A stretch of DNA of 64,000 nt from Sulfuricurvum sp. (lineage in GTDB: Bacteria > Campylobacterota > Campylobacteria > Campylobacterales > Sulfurimonadaceae): the NCBI RefSeq assembly GCF_028710345.1, contig NZ_JAQTUH010000008.1, forward strand, positions 60,570 to 124,569. Reading direction: 5' to 3'. Position numbers and translations under genes: made by a program. A model generated the notes under the pieces. The model searched no databases. It was not told the origin of the DNA and saw nothing but the letters and a program-made list of their open reading frames with translations. Positions 1 through 8,205 of this stretch are shown here, one piece after another. Position 1 is the first letter of the stretch, and each line of letters opens with the position of its first letter.

Positions 1-411
1 CCATCCAGCTCCGTTTAAACCATAATGTTCGCACGCATAGTCATAGACGATTTTTGTAGCACAACGCTCGGTATCGAGATAATACCACGGATATTGTGCC
101 GCTGTATCTTTTCCGCTACCGTGATGATCGAGGAGGGTGATGGTAAGCTTCCAGCCGCTATCATTGAGACGGTTCACTTCAGTATTAAGCCATTTCGCCT
201 CTTCGGGATAGAGGTTAAGATCGCTGATAAGGATGGTTGCTTCTTGCTTATTTTTTTTGATAGTTTCAATAATCTCTTCGAGACGATCCATTACCTCAGC
301 GCCATAGTTTGCATTATAACTGTACATAAGGTGTGCGGTTTGTGCCATAACCAATTGACAGCTGTACCCGTCGAGATCGATGTGAGAGAGATGATAAAAC
401 GTTTTTTGCAT
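1..411 (-). CDS. DHH-family phosphoesterase, C-terminus cut off by window edge
   Basis: The first 137 codons of a reverse-strand gene run off the window start. The product begins MQKTFYHLSHIDLDGYSC, and has ISDLNL and LLDHHGSGKDTA further in. The DxDG-like and DHH motifs are those of DHH phosphoesterases (NrnA/RecJ superfamily), manganese-dependent enzymes that act on short nucleic acids or cyclic dinucleotides. The start is only 8 bases after the flhA stop, and an AGGAAA ribosome site overlaps that stop, so it should be co-transcribed with flhA. The specific substrate cannot be told from this fragment. The family call is secure; the function is inference. Confidence 0.8.
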   Translation of the reverse strand, partial: MQKTFYHLSHIDLDGYSCQLVMAQTAHLMYSYNANYGAEVMDRLEEIIETIKKNKQEATILISDLNLYPEEAKWLNTEVNRLNDSGWKLTITLLDHHGSGKDTAAQYPWYYLDTERCATKIVYDYACEHYGLNGAGW

Positions 412-419
412 ATATTTCC

Positions 420-2594
420 TTATTTGTCTAGAGTGATAGAGCCGAGTACTTCAAATTTAGCACCGGAATCGATTTCAGCGTGAGAGAGAACGACTATATC
501 GAGGTTAAATCGCTCATATATCTCTGCCAATGGACGGCGAAGTTTTGGATCAACGATGATTATAATAGGGGATATCCCCTTTTGAAGTAGTTCACTCGCT
601 TTCGTACTGGTTGCTTGGATGAGTTCATTGATCTCACCGACATTGAGGAGGAGCTGTCGAATCCCATCACGCTCTTGCGATTTCTCTAAAAGACGTTGTT
701 CACTCATCGTTTCAAAGGTGAGGAGTTTGATAACTCCATCAGCACCGCTATAAGCCTGTGTAATGATACGGGAGAGTTTTGCACGGACATGCTCGGTAAT
801 GATATCGACGCTTTTGGTATATTCGCTCACATCGGCTATGGTTTCTAAAATCGTAATCATATCTTTGAGCGGGATACGTTCATGGAGTAACGCTCTAAAG
901 ACACGTTGAATTAGTCCAATATTAGAAACTTTGAGAACATCATCGACGAGAACCGGATAATCGTTTTTGATTTTATCGATGAGCGATTGGGTCTCTTGGC
1001 GAGTGAGGAGCTCTTCGGCGTATTTTTTTACCAGTTCAGACATATGAGTAGAGATAACGGTAGAGGGGTCTACGACCGTATATCCGTTGATAATTGCATC
1101 CTCTTTGAGTTCAGGGGCAATCCAAAAGGCATCGAGTCCGAATGCCGGCTCTTTGGTGGGTTCCCCCTCAATCTCACCGATTGCCATTCCGCTGTCCATT
1201 GCTAAATAGCGATCTGGCTGTATCAAACCATCCCCAATCATTACCCCTTTGAGAAGAATAGAGTACTGGGTAGGTTTGAGGTGAAGGTTATCACGTATAC
1301 GAACTTGAGGCATTAAAAAACCGAAATCAGAAGCAATTTTACGGCGCATTGAACGGATACGTTCCAGTAAATCTCCCCCTTGGTTACTATCGGCGAGACG
1401 AATAAGCTGATAGCCGAGGGTGAGTTCTAACATCTCGATTTTGAGGATATCTTCGAGTGCTGCCTCTTCTTCTTTGGCAATCTCTTCGTTGGTTTTTTTG
1501 CGAGTCGTTCCTGTAGATGGTGCAGAGGGGTCGGATACGGACGAAGTACTTTTTGAAGCGGAAGCTTTTGGTGTCAAAACAAAATCCCCTTTTTCATATT
1601 TGTATAGGGCATACCCTAGCCCTAAGAAAATCAATCCAACAAACCCCATGGAGAGTGTCGGTAATCCCGGGGTGAGGGCAAACATCATCATAATGACACC
1701 CACGATAATCATCACTTTGGCATTACCCATAAGCTGTTTGATACTTCCCTCAGCAAAATTGCCCTCATCATTGGATGCACGCGTAATCATAATACCGGTA
1801 GCTGTAGAGATAATCAAAGCGGGGATTTGGGAGACGAGACCATCTCCGATAGTTAGAATCGTATAGGTTTGTGCACTGTGGGCAACATCGAGATCAAATT
1901 GAAAAATACCGATTAAAAATCCGCCGATGATATTGATAAAGGTGATGATGATTCCGGCAATCGCATCCCCTTTGATAAACTTACCCGATCCGTCCATTGC
2001 CCCGTAAAAATTGGCATCTTGCAAGATTTCGGCACGTCGGCGTTTGGCTTCTACTTCATCGATGAGACCGCTGTTGAGATCGGCATCAATCGCCATCTGT
2101 TTTCCGGGCATCGCATCGAGGGTGAATCGCGCTGCAACTTCGGCGACGCGGTTAGATCCTTTGGTAATAACCATAAAATTGATGAGGACGATGATACTAA
2201 AGACGATTACACCGATGACGTAGTTTCCACCGACAACGAAATTTCCGAAACTGGTGATGATGTCACTCACTGCTTCAGGACCATCATGCCCATGGCTCAA
2301 AATCATACGAGTCGTTGCAATATTGAGCGAGAGACGAAAGAGGGTAATAATGAGCAATAGTGTTGGAAAAGTAGTAAGATCGGTTGGTTTAGGGATATAA
2401 AGGGAAATCAGTAAAATCAAAACCGATAAGGAGATAACAATAGCGAGAAAAAAATCGAGCATTCCACTTGGGAGTGGGACGATAATAATCGCCAAAATTG
2501 CCATAACGAAAACAACAACACTGAGATCGCGTGACGCAAAAATAGCGGACATTACCCCCTGAGCAGTTGGTGTACGGTTTTTTGCTTTTGCCAA
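420..2594 (-). CDS. flhA: Flagellar type III export gate protein FlhA
   Basis: The 724-residue product has the FlhA layout: about eight membrane segments in residues 20-330, a charged linker, and a cytoplasmic domain from about 375 to the end that docks export chaperones and substrates. The FHIPEP-family signature lies near residues 145-190, including [18 protein letters not shown]. FlhA forms the export gate ring of the flagellar type III apparatus in the inner membrane. The gene starts 3 bases after the Rrf2 gene stops, and the DHH gene follows. I recall flhA next to an Rrf2 gene and rpsO in Campylobacter jejuni too. Length is normal and no frame disruption is visible. Confidence 0.97.
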   Translation of the reverse strand: MAKAKNRTPTAQGVMSAIFASRDLSVVVFVMAILAIIIVPLPSGMLDFFLAIVISLSVLILLISLYIPKPTDLTTFPTLLLIITLFRLSLNIATTRMILSHGHDGPEAVSDIITSFGNFVVGGNYVIGVIVFSIIVLINFMVITKGSNRVAEVAARFTLDAMPGKQMAIDADLNSGLIDEVEAKRRRAEILQDANFYGAMDGSGKFIKGDAIAGIIITFINIIGGFLIGIFQFDLDVAHSAQTYTILTIGDGLVSQIPALIISTATGIMITRASNDEGNFAEGSIKQLMGNAKVMIIVGVIMMMFALTPGLPTLSMGFVGLIFLGLGYALYKYEKGDFVLTPKASASKSTSSVSDPSAPSTGTTRKKTNEEIAKEEEAALEDILKIEMLELTLGYQLIRLADSNQGGDLLERIRSMRRKIASDFGFLMPQVRIRDNLHLKPTQYSILLKGVMIGDGLIQPDRYLAMDSGMAIGEIEGEPTKEPAFGLDAFWIAPELKEDAIINGYTVVDPSTVISTHMSELVKKYAEELLTRQETQSLIDKIKNDYPVLVDDVLKVSNIGLIQRVFRALLHERIPLKDMITILETIADVSEYTKSVDIITEHVRAKLSRIITQAYSGADGVIKLLTFETMSEQRLLEKSQERDGIRQLLLNVGEINELIQATSTKASELLQKGISPIIIIVDPKLRRPLAEIYERFNLDIVVLSHAEIDSGAKFEVLGSITLDK

Positions 2595-2597
2595 ATC

Positions 2598-3002
2598 TTA
2601 CTCTTCTAAAATAGCTTCGAGGGTGAGAGTTCCTAAAAAGGCATCTACTTTCCCCTGTAAACGATTTAAAAATGGCCAAATACCGCAACTCATCGCTTTA
2701 TGAGAGGGACAATCTTCGAGCGATGGCGAACAGCTAAAAACAGCTGGACTTTTCCCCTCTGCCGCCTCCATCACTTCGAGCATGGTAATCTCTGAACTGA
2801 GCCGTGCAAGTTCAAATCCGCCATTAACCCCTTTGAACGAGTTTAAAATCCCTTTGCGGGCAAGAGCTTGAAGAATTTTCGCAAGAAAGCTTTTGGAGAT
2901 ATCGAGTTCACGGGAGAGAGTGTCAACGTCAAGAGGTTTATCTGCTTTGGCAAGAATGATAAGTGATAATATGGCGTATTCACTGGCACGGGTCATTAAC
3001 AT
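2598..3002 (-). CDS. Rrf2-family transcriptional regulator
   Basis: This 134-residue protein has an N-terminal winged helix (MTRASEYAILSLIILAKADK, then a recognition helix around SKSFLAKILQALARKGIL) and the GVNGGFELAR wing typical of Rrf2 proteins. Three cysteines, in FSCSPSLEDC and MSCGIW near residues 90-108, match the IscR/NsrR cluster-ligand region, so an iron-sulfur or redox sensor is likely. Its targets are unknown. It lies directly upstream of flhA with a 3-base gap. AAGGA six bases before the ATG supports this start; a second ATG two codons later is possible. Confidence 0.9.
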   Translation of the reverse strand: MLMTRASEYAILSLIILAKADKPLDVDTLSRELDISKSFLAKILQALARKGILNSFKGVNGGFELARLSSEITMLEVMEAAEGKSPAVFSCSPSLEDCPSHKAMSCGIWPFLNRLQGKVDAFLGTLTLEAILEE

Positions 3003-3048
3003 CCATAATCCTTCTATCTATTATTTGAACGCCAAAGGAATAAAATCC

Positions 3049-3098
3049 CTTTAGCTACGCTAGCCGCTGAGTCACTAAAGCTTGCCTCATCCGAGGCA
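3049..3098. repeat. Intergenic paired inverted repeats
   Basis: Two inverted repeats lie back to back between the Rrf2 and HD-GYP genes. CTTTAG (3049-3054) pairs with CTAAAG (3075-3080) around a GCTAGC core. TGCCTC (3083-3088) pairs with GAGGCA (3093-3098) across a 4-base loop. Neither has a T run on either strand, so this is not a clear terminator for the HD-GYP gene. It could be an operator or a decayed repeat. Confidence 0.35.
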
Positions 3099-3138
3099 GA
3101 AAATAATTAAATTAGGAAATTATTATAGCTAAAACTGC

Positions 3139-4149
3139 TTAATCGTCATTGGTGTATTTCTCTTTGATGTCTAAAAAGAGAGAGAAATTATCGAAAAAAA
3201 GATCAACTATTTTAGGATCAAAATGTTTACCATATTCGGATTTTACAAATGAAAAAATCTCATCGAGCTTCCACCCCTTTTTATAGGTACGTGTACTGCT
3301 AATCGCATCGAGTACATCGGCGAAAGCAACAATACGACCGAAGATATGTATTTCATGCCCTTTGAGCCCTCTTGGGTAGCCGCTGCCATCAAATTTTTCA
3401 TGATGCTCATGAGCAATAATTGCGGCAACTTGAAAGAGCGGTAATGAAGAATAACTTAATGCCTCATATCCCGCTTTGGCGTGTTGCTTCATGATGATAA
3501 ACTCTTCGTGAGTCAATTTTTCCGGTTTATAAAGAACTGCATCCGGTGTGGTCACTTTACCGATATCATGAAGCATCGAAGCAGATTGGATAATTTGAGC
3601 TTGTTCATCCCCAAATCCCAGTAATTTAGCGATTAAATTGGCATATTCTCCTACACGTTTAACGTGACTCGCCGTATCTTGGTGATGACTCTCTGCGAGT
3701 GAACCCATCATTGATATGAGTTCATACTGAGTTTTTTCGATCTCTTGATCTTGGTAAAATTTGAGTTTTAAGTGAGTTTGTATCCGTACTAATAGCTCTT
3801 TAGTTCGAAACGGTTTAATGAGATAATCGACACCGCCCACTTCAAACGATTTTGTCAGTGCTTCTATATCGTTATAGGCGGTGAGAAAAATTACCGGAAT
3901 TTTTGAAAGAAGAGGAGAAAATTTAAGATTTTGACAAACGGTATAGCCATCCATATCGGGCATCATGATATCGAGTAAAATGAGATCAATGGTAGCAGAG
4001 TGATTAGCAGCGTAATTAAGAGCCTCTTGACCATCTAACAAACAGGTGACTCTATAACCGTGTTTGGAGAGAACTGAGTGGAGCAACTGAAGATTGGTTT
4101 GAGAATCATCAACGCATAAAATATGAAATGTTTTGTTAATATTGGTCAT
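3139..4149 (-). CDS. Response regulator with HD-GYP c-di-GMP phosphodiesterase output
   Basis: The 336-residue product has an N-terminal receiver domain (about residues 8-125) with acidic pocket VDD near residue 14 and phospho-acceptor D60 in LLDIMMPD. A C-terminal HD-GYP domain follows, with HD in SMLHDIGKV and the extended motif HHEKFDGSGYPRGLKG. HD-GYP enzymes hydrolyse cyclic di-GMP, so a partner kinase probably controls turnover; no kinase gene is adjacent. The gene sits between the Rrf2/flhA pair and rpsO, a place where C. jejuni, as I recall, has no such gene, so it may be a lineage insertion. All motif residues look intact. Confidence 0.93.
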   Translation of the reverse strand: MTNINKTFHILCVDDSQTNLQLLHSVLSKHGYRVTCLLDGQEALNYAANHSATIDLILLDIMMPDMDGYTVCQNLKFSPLLSKIPVIFLTAYNDIEALTKSFEVGGVDYLIKPFRTKELLVRIQTHLKLKFYQDQEIEKTQYELISMMGSLAESHHQDTASHVKRVGEYANLIAKLLGFGDEQAQIIQSASMLHDIGKVTTPDAVLYKPEKLTHEEFIIMKQHAKAGYEALSYSSLPLFQVAAIIAHEHHEKFDGSGYPRGLKGHEIHIFGRIVAFADVLDAISSTRTYKKGWKLDEIFSFVKSEYGKHFDPKIVDLFFDNFSLFLDIKEKYTNDD

Positions 4150-4231
4150 TTTCTCTCAGTAGGCATCAAAATTTAGTACATAATTGTTTCAAGATTTATT
4201 TTGACATTATACAGCTCTTTTAATAATATTT

Positions 4232-4240
4232 TGCTATAAT
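4232..4240 (+). promoter_or_regulatory. Extended -10 promoter for rpsO
   Basis: TGC followed by TATAAT (4235-4240) forms an extended -10 element (TGnTATAAT), with T-rich sequence upstream as in many Campylobacterota sigma-70 promoters. Transcription would start near 4247, giving an rpsO leader of about 58 bases. TTGACA at 4201 is 28 bases from the -10, too far to be its -35 box. Confidence 0.6.
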
Positions 4241-4304
4241 GCCGACCCTGCTTGAAGAGTTTCGTCTCTATCCAAGTAAAATTACTACCCATCAGGAGGC
4301 TATT

Positions 4305-4580
4305 ATGGCTTTAGATACGGCTAAAAAAACTGAAATTATTAAAGAATTTCAACGCGCAGAAGGTGATACAGGTTCAAGTGAAGTGCAAATCGCTTTGCTT
4401 TCAAAACGTATTAGTGATCTTACAGAACACTTGAAAACTTTCAAAAAAGATCACTCATCACGTCTTGGTCTTTTGAAACTTGTTGGTCAACGTCGTCGTT
4501 TGATGCGTTATTTGAAACGTACAAACCGTGTAAGTTACAACAAATTGATCGCTGATCTTGGTATCCGCGACAATATCTAA
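4305..4580 (+). CDS. rpsO: 30S ribosomal protein S15
   Basis: The 91-residue product starts [16 protein letters not shown] and contains the S15 signature [17 protein letters not shown], followed by [18 protein letters not shown] and the basic [10 protein letters not shown] stretch that binds 16S rRNA. S15 is a primary binder of the central domain of the small subunit. An upstream in-frame ATG at 4239 overlaps the promoter; the start at 4305 is chosen because AGGAGG lies 5 bases before it and the family begins there. A strong hairpin follows the stop, so it is probably a single-gene unit. Confidence 0.98.
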   Translation: MALDTAKKTEIIKEFQRAEGDTGSSEVQIALLSKRISDLTEHLKTFKKDHSSRLGLLKLVGQRRRLMRYLKRTNRVSYNKLIADLGIRDNI

Positions 4581-4587
4581 CACCTTT

Positions 4588-4625
4588 TTCCCCGATTTCG
4601 GGGAACTTTCTCTCCCTCTCTTTTA
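4588..4625 (+). terminator. Rho-independent terminator after rpsO
   Basis: TTCCCCGA (4588-4595) and TCGGGGAA (4598-4605) form a perfect 8-bp GC-rich stem with a 2-base TT gap, followed by a pyrimidine-rich run ending in TTTT. It starts 7 bases after the rpsO stop. Confidence 0.75.
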
Positions 4626-4687
4626 AATCCCAATTTTCTTTAAAGTGTAATAAGGCATAATAATCACAAACATTTGGAGATATTATT

Positions 4688-5083
4688 ATGAAAATTGCTG
4701 TACCGGTGGTAGATGACACCTTAAAAATGGTTGGAAATGCGGGGCATACCCCATATTTTGCAGTCTATAATCTAAAAGGTGGAATGTTCCGAAGTTTTGA
4801 GTTAGAGGGATTGCGTGCCAATCCAAAAATGGCGGGTGAAGAGGATCACCACGATCATGATGACCACCATACATGTGACCATGACGAAAATGATATGGAA
4901 CATATCAAAGCGCACGACACGATGGCGGATGCTATCTCAGATTGTGATTATCTCGTTGTTAAAATGGCGTGTAAAAATACCGCGAAGAGTATGAATAACA
5001 TGGGTATCAAACTGACGAAGTATAATGGAAACGAAGCTCAGGCGGGGAAAATCTTGATGGAACTCGCAACGCAATTTGCGTAA
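4688..5083 (+). CDS. NifX/NifB-type FeMo-cofactor-domain protein with His-rich insert
   Basis: The 131-residue product starts MKIAVPVVDD and matches the small dinitrogenase iron-molybdenum cofactor domain (NifX/NafY/YedF-like, PF02579): a beta strand, the GHTPYFAVYNL region, and a C-terminal CDYLVVKMACKNTAKSM segment. Homologues bind iron-sulfur or molybdenum cofactors, but most outside nif clusters have no known role. Residues 51-72 form an insert crowded with His, Asp and Glu that should bind divalent metal. No nif genes are in the window. A GGAGA site precedes the ATG. The domain call is good; cofactor traffic is inference. Confidence 0.8.
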   Translation: MKIAVPVVDDTLKMVGNAGHTPYFAVYNLKGGMFRSFELEGLRANPKMAGEEDHHDHDDHHTCDHDENDMEHIKAHDTMADAISDCDYLVVKMACKNTAKSMNNMGIKLTKYNGNEAQAGKILMELATQFA

Positions 5084-5098
5084 TGGTAGATTTTATCA

Positions 5099-5440
5099 TC
5101 ACACATCGTGATGATAATGCTCTAACATCCGTCTGTACTCTTGACAAATTTGTTTAGGGGTATGGGAATCTTGATACATTTTTAAAACTTGTCGGATAAA
5201 ATCGAGTGGATATTCGACAGTAAGCCCTGCATTTTGTGCGTAAATTCTCGCTAATGTCTCGTACATACCCTCATAAACTTCAGGATTCTCATTTTTTAAA
5301 CGTTGTAGATTCTCTTCTGCTTGGATTAGTTTTTCGTCGTTAAACTCACCTCGCTCGTTGATGGTTTTGCGAACTTCAACATACTCTTTGAGGCTTTTGC
5401 GGTTTAGGACATAGTCTGTAAACGTTTCGATGAGTGACAT
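5099..5440 (-). CDS. Conserved-looking hypothetical protein, helical
   Basis: I do not recognise this 113-residue protein. It is charged and predicted helical, with no signal peptide or membrane segment, and ends in a HYHHDV tail. The middle (ERGEFNDEKLIQAEENLQRL) could form a short coiled coil. AGGAG 6 bases before the ATG supports the start. It is convergent with the NifX-like gene, with 15 bases between the stops, and lies downstream of kdsB on the same strand. Steady codon use and a proper ribosome site make it a real gene. Confidence 0.7.
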   Translation of the reverse strand: MSLIETFTDYVLNRKSLKEYVEVRKTINERGEFNDEKLIQAEENLQRLKNENPEVYEGMYETLARIYAQNAGLTVEYPLDFIRQVLKMYQDSHTPKQICQEYRRMLEHYHHDV

Positions 5441-5515
5441 AATAACTCCTTATTTAACAAATCGGTGTGATTATTGTACGCCTCATCCATAGCATGAATA
5501 TAGCAACCAAAAAGT

Positions 5516-6235
5516 TTAAAGTCCGAAAATCTTTTTCGCCCGTTCCAAATCCTCTACGGTATCAATCCCAAACCCACTACTCGCCACTTTGACCATCGAG
5601 ATTTTTTTGCCGTGATAGAGGGCACGGAGCTGTTCGAGTTTTTCGATGTCTTCGAGAGGTGCTTCGCCGAGGGCGCAGAAATCGTGGAGCGATTTTTTGG
5701 TAAATCCGTAGATTCCGATATGTCCGAAATACGACGCTTCCCCGCTACGGTCAAACGGGATCGGAGAACGGGAGAAATAGATCGCGTTATGATCGATATC
5801 GGTGATTACTTTGACGAGATTAGGGTCTTGTGCCGATTCGGTATTGATCGCATTGTAGCAACTTCCCATGATGAATGGAGCGTTTTGCGCTTTGAGGGTA
5901 TTGAGACGTTCGATTAGAAGTTCAAGCACTTCCGTTTCGATAAACGGCTCATCGGCTTGGACGTTGATGATGAGTTCATCATCAGGTACATCGATGATCT
6001 GTGCGCACTCGTTGATACGGTCGGTTCCGCTTTTATGCGTTGTGGAGGTGAGACGTGCTTCGACACCGTGAGCGGCACAGATGTCGAGGATTTTCTCATC
6101 GTCACACGCGACCACGACACGGTCGATGGACGCGACCCGTTTGGCGGTGCGGATCACCATCGGTAGACCGCCGATATCGGCTAAAACTTTTTCGGGAAAG
6201 CGGGTTGAGGCGAGACGGGCAGGGATGATAATCAT
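5516..6235 (-). CDS. kdsB: 3-deoxy-manno-octulosonate cytidylyltransferase
   Basis: The 239-residue product has the nucleotidyltransferase start MIIIPARLASTRFPEKVL, the metal and nucleotide motif NVQADEPFI, and the HIGIYGFTKK segment near residue 170, all typical of KdsB. The enzyme makes CMP-Kdo from CTP and Kdo, the activated sugar for the lipopolysaccharide inner core, in the cytosol. Length is normal for the family. No other lipopolysaccharide gene is adjacent. The intergenic segment upstream leads into the accessory patch at 6.3-9.3 kb. Confidence 0.95.
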   Translation of the reverse strand: MIIIPARLASTRFPEKVLADIGGLPMVIRTAKRVASIDRVVVACDDEKILDICAAHGVEARLTSTTHKSGTDRINECAQIIDVPDDELIINVQADEPFIETEVLELLIERLNTLKAQNAPFIMGSCYNAINTESAQDPNLVKVITDIDHNAIYFSRSPIPFDRSGEASYFGHIGIYGFTKKSLHDFCALGEAPLEDIEKLEQLRALYHGKKISMVKVASSGFGIDTVEDLERAKKIFGL

Positions 6236-6315
6236 AGTTAAACCTGATATGAAGTGATATAATTGTTGAATTATATCCCAAAGGGTGAGAGATTGGGTGG
6301 TTAAGGGATTTTTTT

Positions 6316-6344
6316 CAATTCGCTACACATTGTGTGGCGAATTG
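6316..6344. repeat. 29-bp perfect-ended inverted repeat
   Basis: CAATTCGC (6316-6323) pairs with GCGAATTG (6337-6344). Inside, ACACA pairs with TGTGT around a single T, separated from the outer arms by one T-G pair, so almost the whole 29 bases fold on themselves. It lies between kdsB and the GHKL-nuclease gene. A T7 run precedes it on the plus strand and none follows on either strand in the terminator sense, so an operator or recombination scar is more likely than a terminator. Confidence 0.6.
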
Positions 6345-6423
6345 AGTTGTAGTCATTACCAACTTATCATGAGAATAGATAATCTACTAAATCAAACTAG
6401 AGCGTAAATTTGGAGGTAATATA

Positions 6424-8205
6424 ATGAGTGGAGTAGTATCAGCCAGTATTGAAACAATTGTAAATGACTTGCAAGATGTAACATGGGAACAAGTGATTTT
6501 TGAAGCTGTTACAAATTCTTTACAAGCAAATGCTACTGAGATAAATATAAAACTAAATCAATTTGCCTTAGAAATAAGTGATAAAAGATATATAGACCAA
6601 CTTGTTATTGAAGACAATGGAGATGGTTTTATCAAAAAAAATATAGAGTCTTTTCAAAATTATCGTTCACAGCTCAAAAAAGATTTGGGATGTAAGGGAA
6701 TTGGAAGATTTTTATATCTCAAAATTTTTGAAAAAGTGTGTATCGAAAGCTTAGATAAACAGATTGATTTTGTTATAGACAAAGACATCAAAGTAGAAGA
6801 AATAGAATCAAAAAGTCAATTAACAAGAGTCTTTTTCGATAAACCTAAAAAGCAATTTACTGTTGATTATGATAGGCTAGAACAAGATCTAAAAGATCAT
6901 TTTTTAGCTTATTTTAGGCTTATTGATGGGGAAAAAGAAATCAAGATAAATATTTTTGAAAATGAAAACTCTAAAAAAATAATTGAAAGTTCTCAGATAC
7001 CAAAATTTGAAACCTTACCATTTAAAATACATACTCATGAATTTACCTTAGATTATATTTTCGAGGATGAAAGTATTAAAAATTATGATGGATTTTATTG
7101 TGCTGGTGGCAGAGTTGTTATACGAAATTCACACTTAGAATCAAAAAAGAAATTTCATTTTTTCAAAAATATAAATATTTTATTTCTATTATCATCAAAG
7201 TATTTTGATAATAACGTCAATGAAACGAGAGATGATTTTTCAATTATGCCCATTCGAACAAATGCAGGGTTGTTTCATGACCTGTCTTGGAAAGATATAC
7301 ATGAAGAGTTGGTTAAAAAGATAAAAGAGATAGCTAAAAAACATGATATAGATATAGATGAAGAAGCTAAAAAAAGTTTAGCAATTGCTCGCGAAGAAGC
7401 TCCATATTTAGCATATTATTTAACAAATAATGAGAATGGTTTAGATACGGTTGATTTACTTCATAAAGCGAAAAAACAATTTGAAGAAGACAAAGAAGCT
7501 TTACGAAATAATGATAAAAAAGCTGTCGAAGATTTTGATAAAATCCTTGGAGTTGTAACGCAAGCAGAATTAGCAGAGTATATTTTTGATAGACAAAAGA
7601 AAATTGATCGACTAAAAAAATTAACGGATGAAAAAGTAATAGAACAAGAGATACATAATCTTTTTATGCAACAGCATACAGAAGATGATAAAGAAGATTA
7701 TAGAAAAAACAATTTATGGCTTTTTGATGATAGATTTATGACTTATGATAAAGTATTTAGTGAAGCACAATTAAATAAAATTTTTCCTCAATTACCTACA
7801 ATTGCAAAACGACCAGACATTTTAAGCATTGTTTCCAACACTTATCAGGAAGATGAAATTACAGATATTGTAATTATTGAGCTTAAGAGACCTGATGAGA
7901 ATATAACACCTGCTGGAGCAGAAGAGCAACTTTTAACATATGCCCGATATATTAATGACTCTAGGGAAAATAATAAAATTAGAATTTGGACTTATGCATT
8001 TTTAAATTTTACCCCACAAACGGAATTTAATTTAGATAATAAATCATACAATAAAATCCCTACACAAGGTGGATTTCCAATATATTATAAATATCATGAA
8101 AAGCCAAATACAATTATAAATTTTATTGACTATAAATCTTTGGCATTTGATGCAGATACAAGAAATAAAACTTTCATGAAAATTTTGAATGGTGAAACAA
8201 TTTAA
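6424..8205 (+). CDS. GHKL (Hsp90/MORC-like) ATPase fused to PD-(D/E)xK-type nuclease domain
   Basis: The 593-residue product starts with a GHKL ATPase fold: N-box E27-x3-N31 in FEAVTNSLQANA, G1 box DNGDGF (64-69), and G2 box LGCKGIGRF (88-96). A long helical middle (about 310-430, with repeated KK/DK/EE stretches) leads to a C-terminal domain with KRPDIL (462-467) and DIVIIELKRP (481-490). The E486-x-K488 pair and upstream acidic residues fit a PD-(D/E)xK nuclease like those in Shedu/DUF4263 proteins. An ATPase switch driving a nuclease suggests phage or plasmid defence. The gene is clearly AT-richer than kdsB or trmN6, a sign of transfer. GGAGG precedes the ATG. Domains are seen; the defence role is inference. 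Confidence 0.75.
   Translation: MSGVVSASIETIVNDLQDVTWEQVIFEAVTNSLQANATEINIKLNQFALEISDKRYIDQLVIEDNGDGFIKKNIESFQNYRSQLKKDLGCKGIGRFLYLKIFEKVCIESLDKQIDFVIDKDIKVEEIESKSQLTRVFFDKPKKQFTVDYDRLEQDLKDHFLAYFRLIDGEKEIKINIFENENSKKIIESSQIPKFETLPFKIHTHEFTLDYIFEDESIKNYDGFYCAGGRVVIRNSHLESKKKFHFFKNINILFLLSSKYFDNNVNETRDDFSIMPIRTNAGLFHDLSWKDIHEELVKKIKEIAKKHDIDIDEEAKKSLAIAREEAPYLAYYLTNNENGLDTVDLLHKAKKQFEEDKEALRNNDKKAVEDFDKILGVVTQAELAEYIFDRQKKIDRLKKLTDEKVIEQEIHNLFMQQHTEDDKEDYRKNNLWLFDDRFMTYDKVFSEAQLNKIFPQLPTIAKRPDILSIVSNTYQEDEITDIVIIELKRPDENITPAGAEEQLLTYARYINDSRENNKIRIWTYAFLNFTPQTEFNLDNKSYNKIPTQGGFPIYYKYHEKPNTIINFIDYKSLAFDADTRNKTFMKILNGETI

Noticed and set aside
25..483. Plus-strand ORF of 152 codons at the window start
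   Set aside because: It lies antisense to the DHH phosphoesterase and the end of flhA, both with clear motifs.
4201..4240. TTGACA at 4201 as -35 of the rpsO promoter
   Set aside because: It is 28 bases from TATAAT, too far; the extended TGn box explains the -10 alone.
6310..6350. The 29-bp palindrome as a rho-independent terminator
   Set aside because: The T run precedes it on the plus strand and no T run follows on either strand; no gene ends into it.
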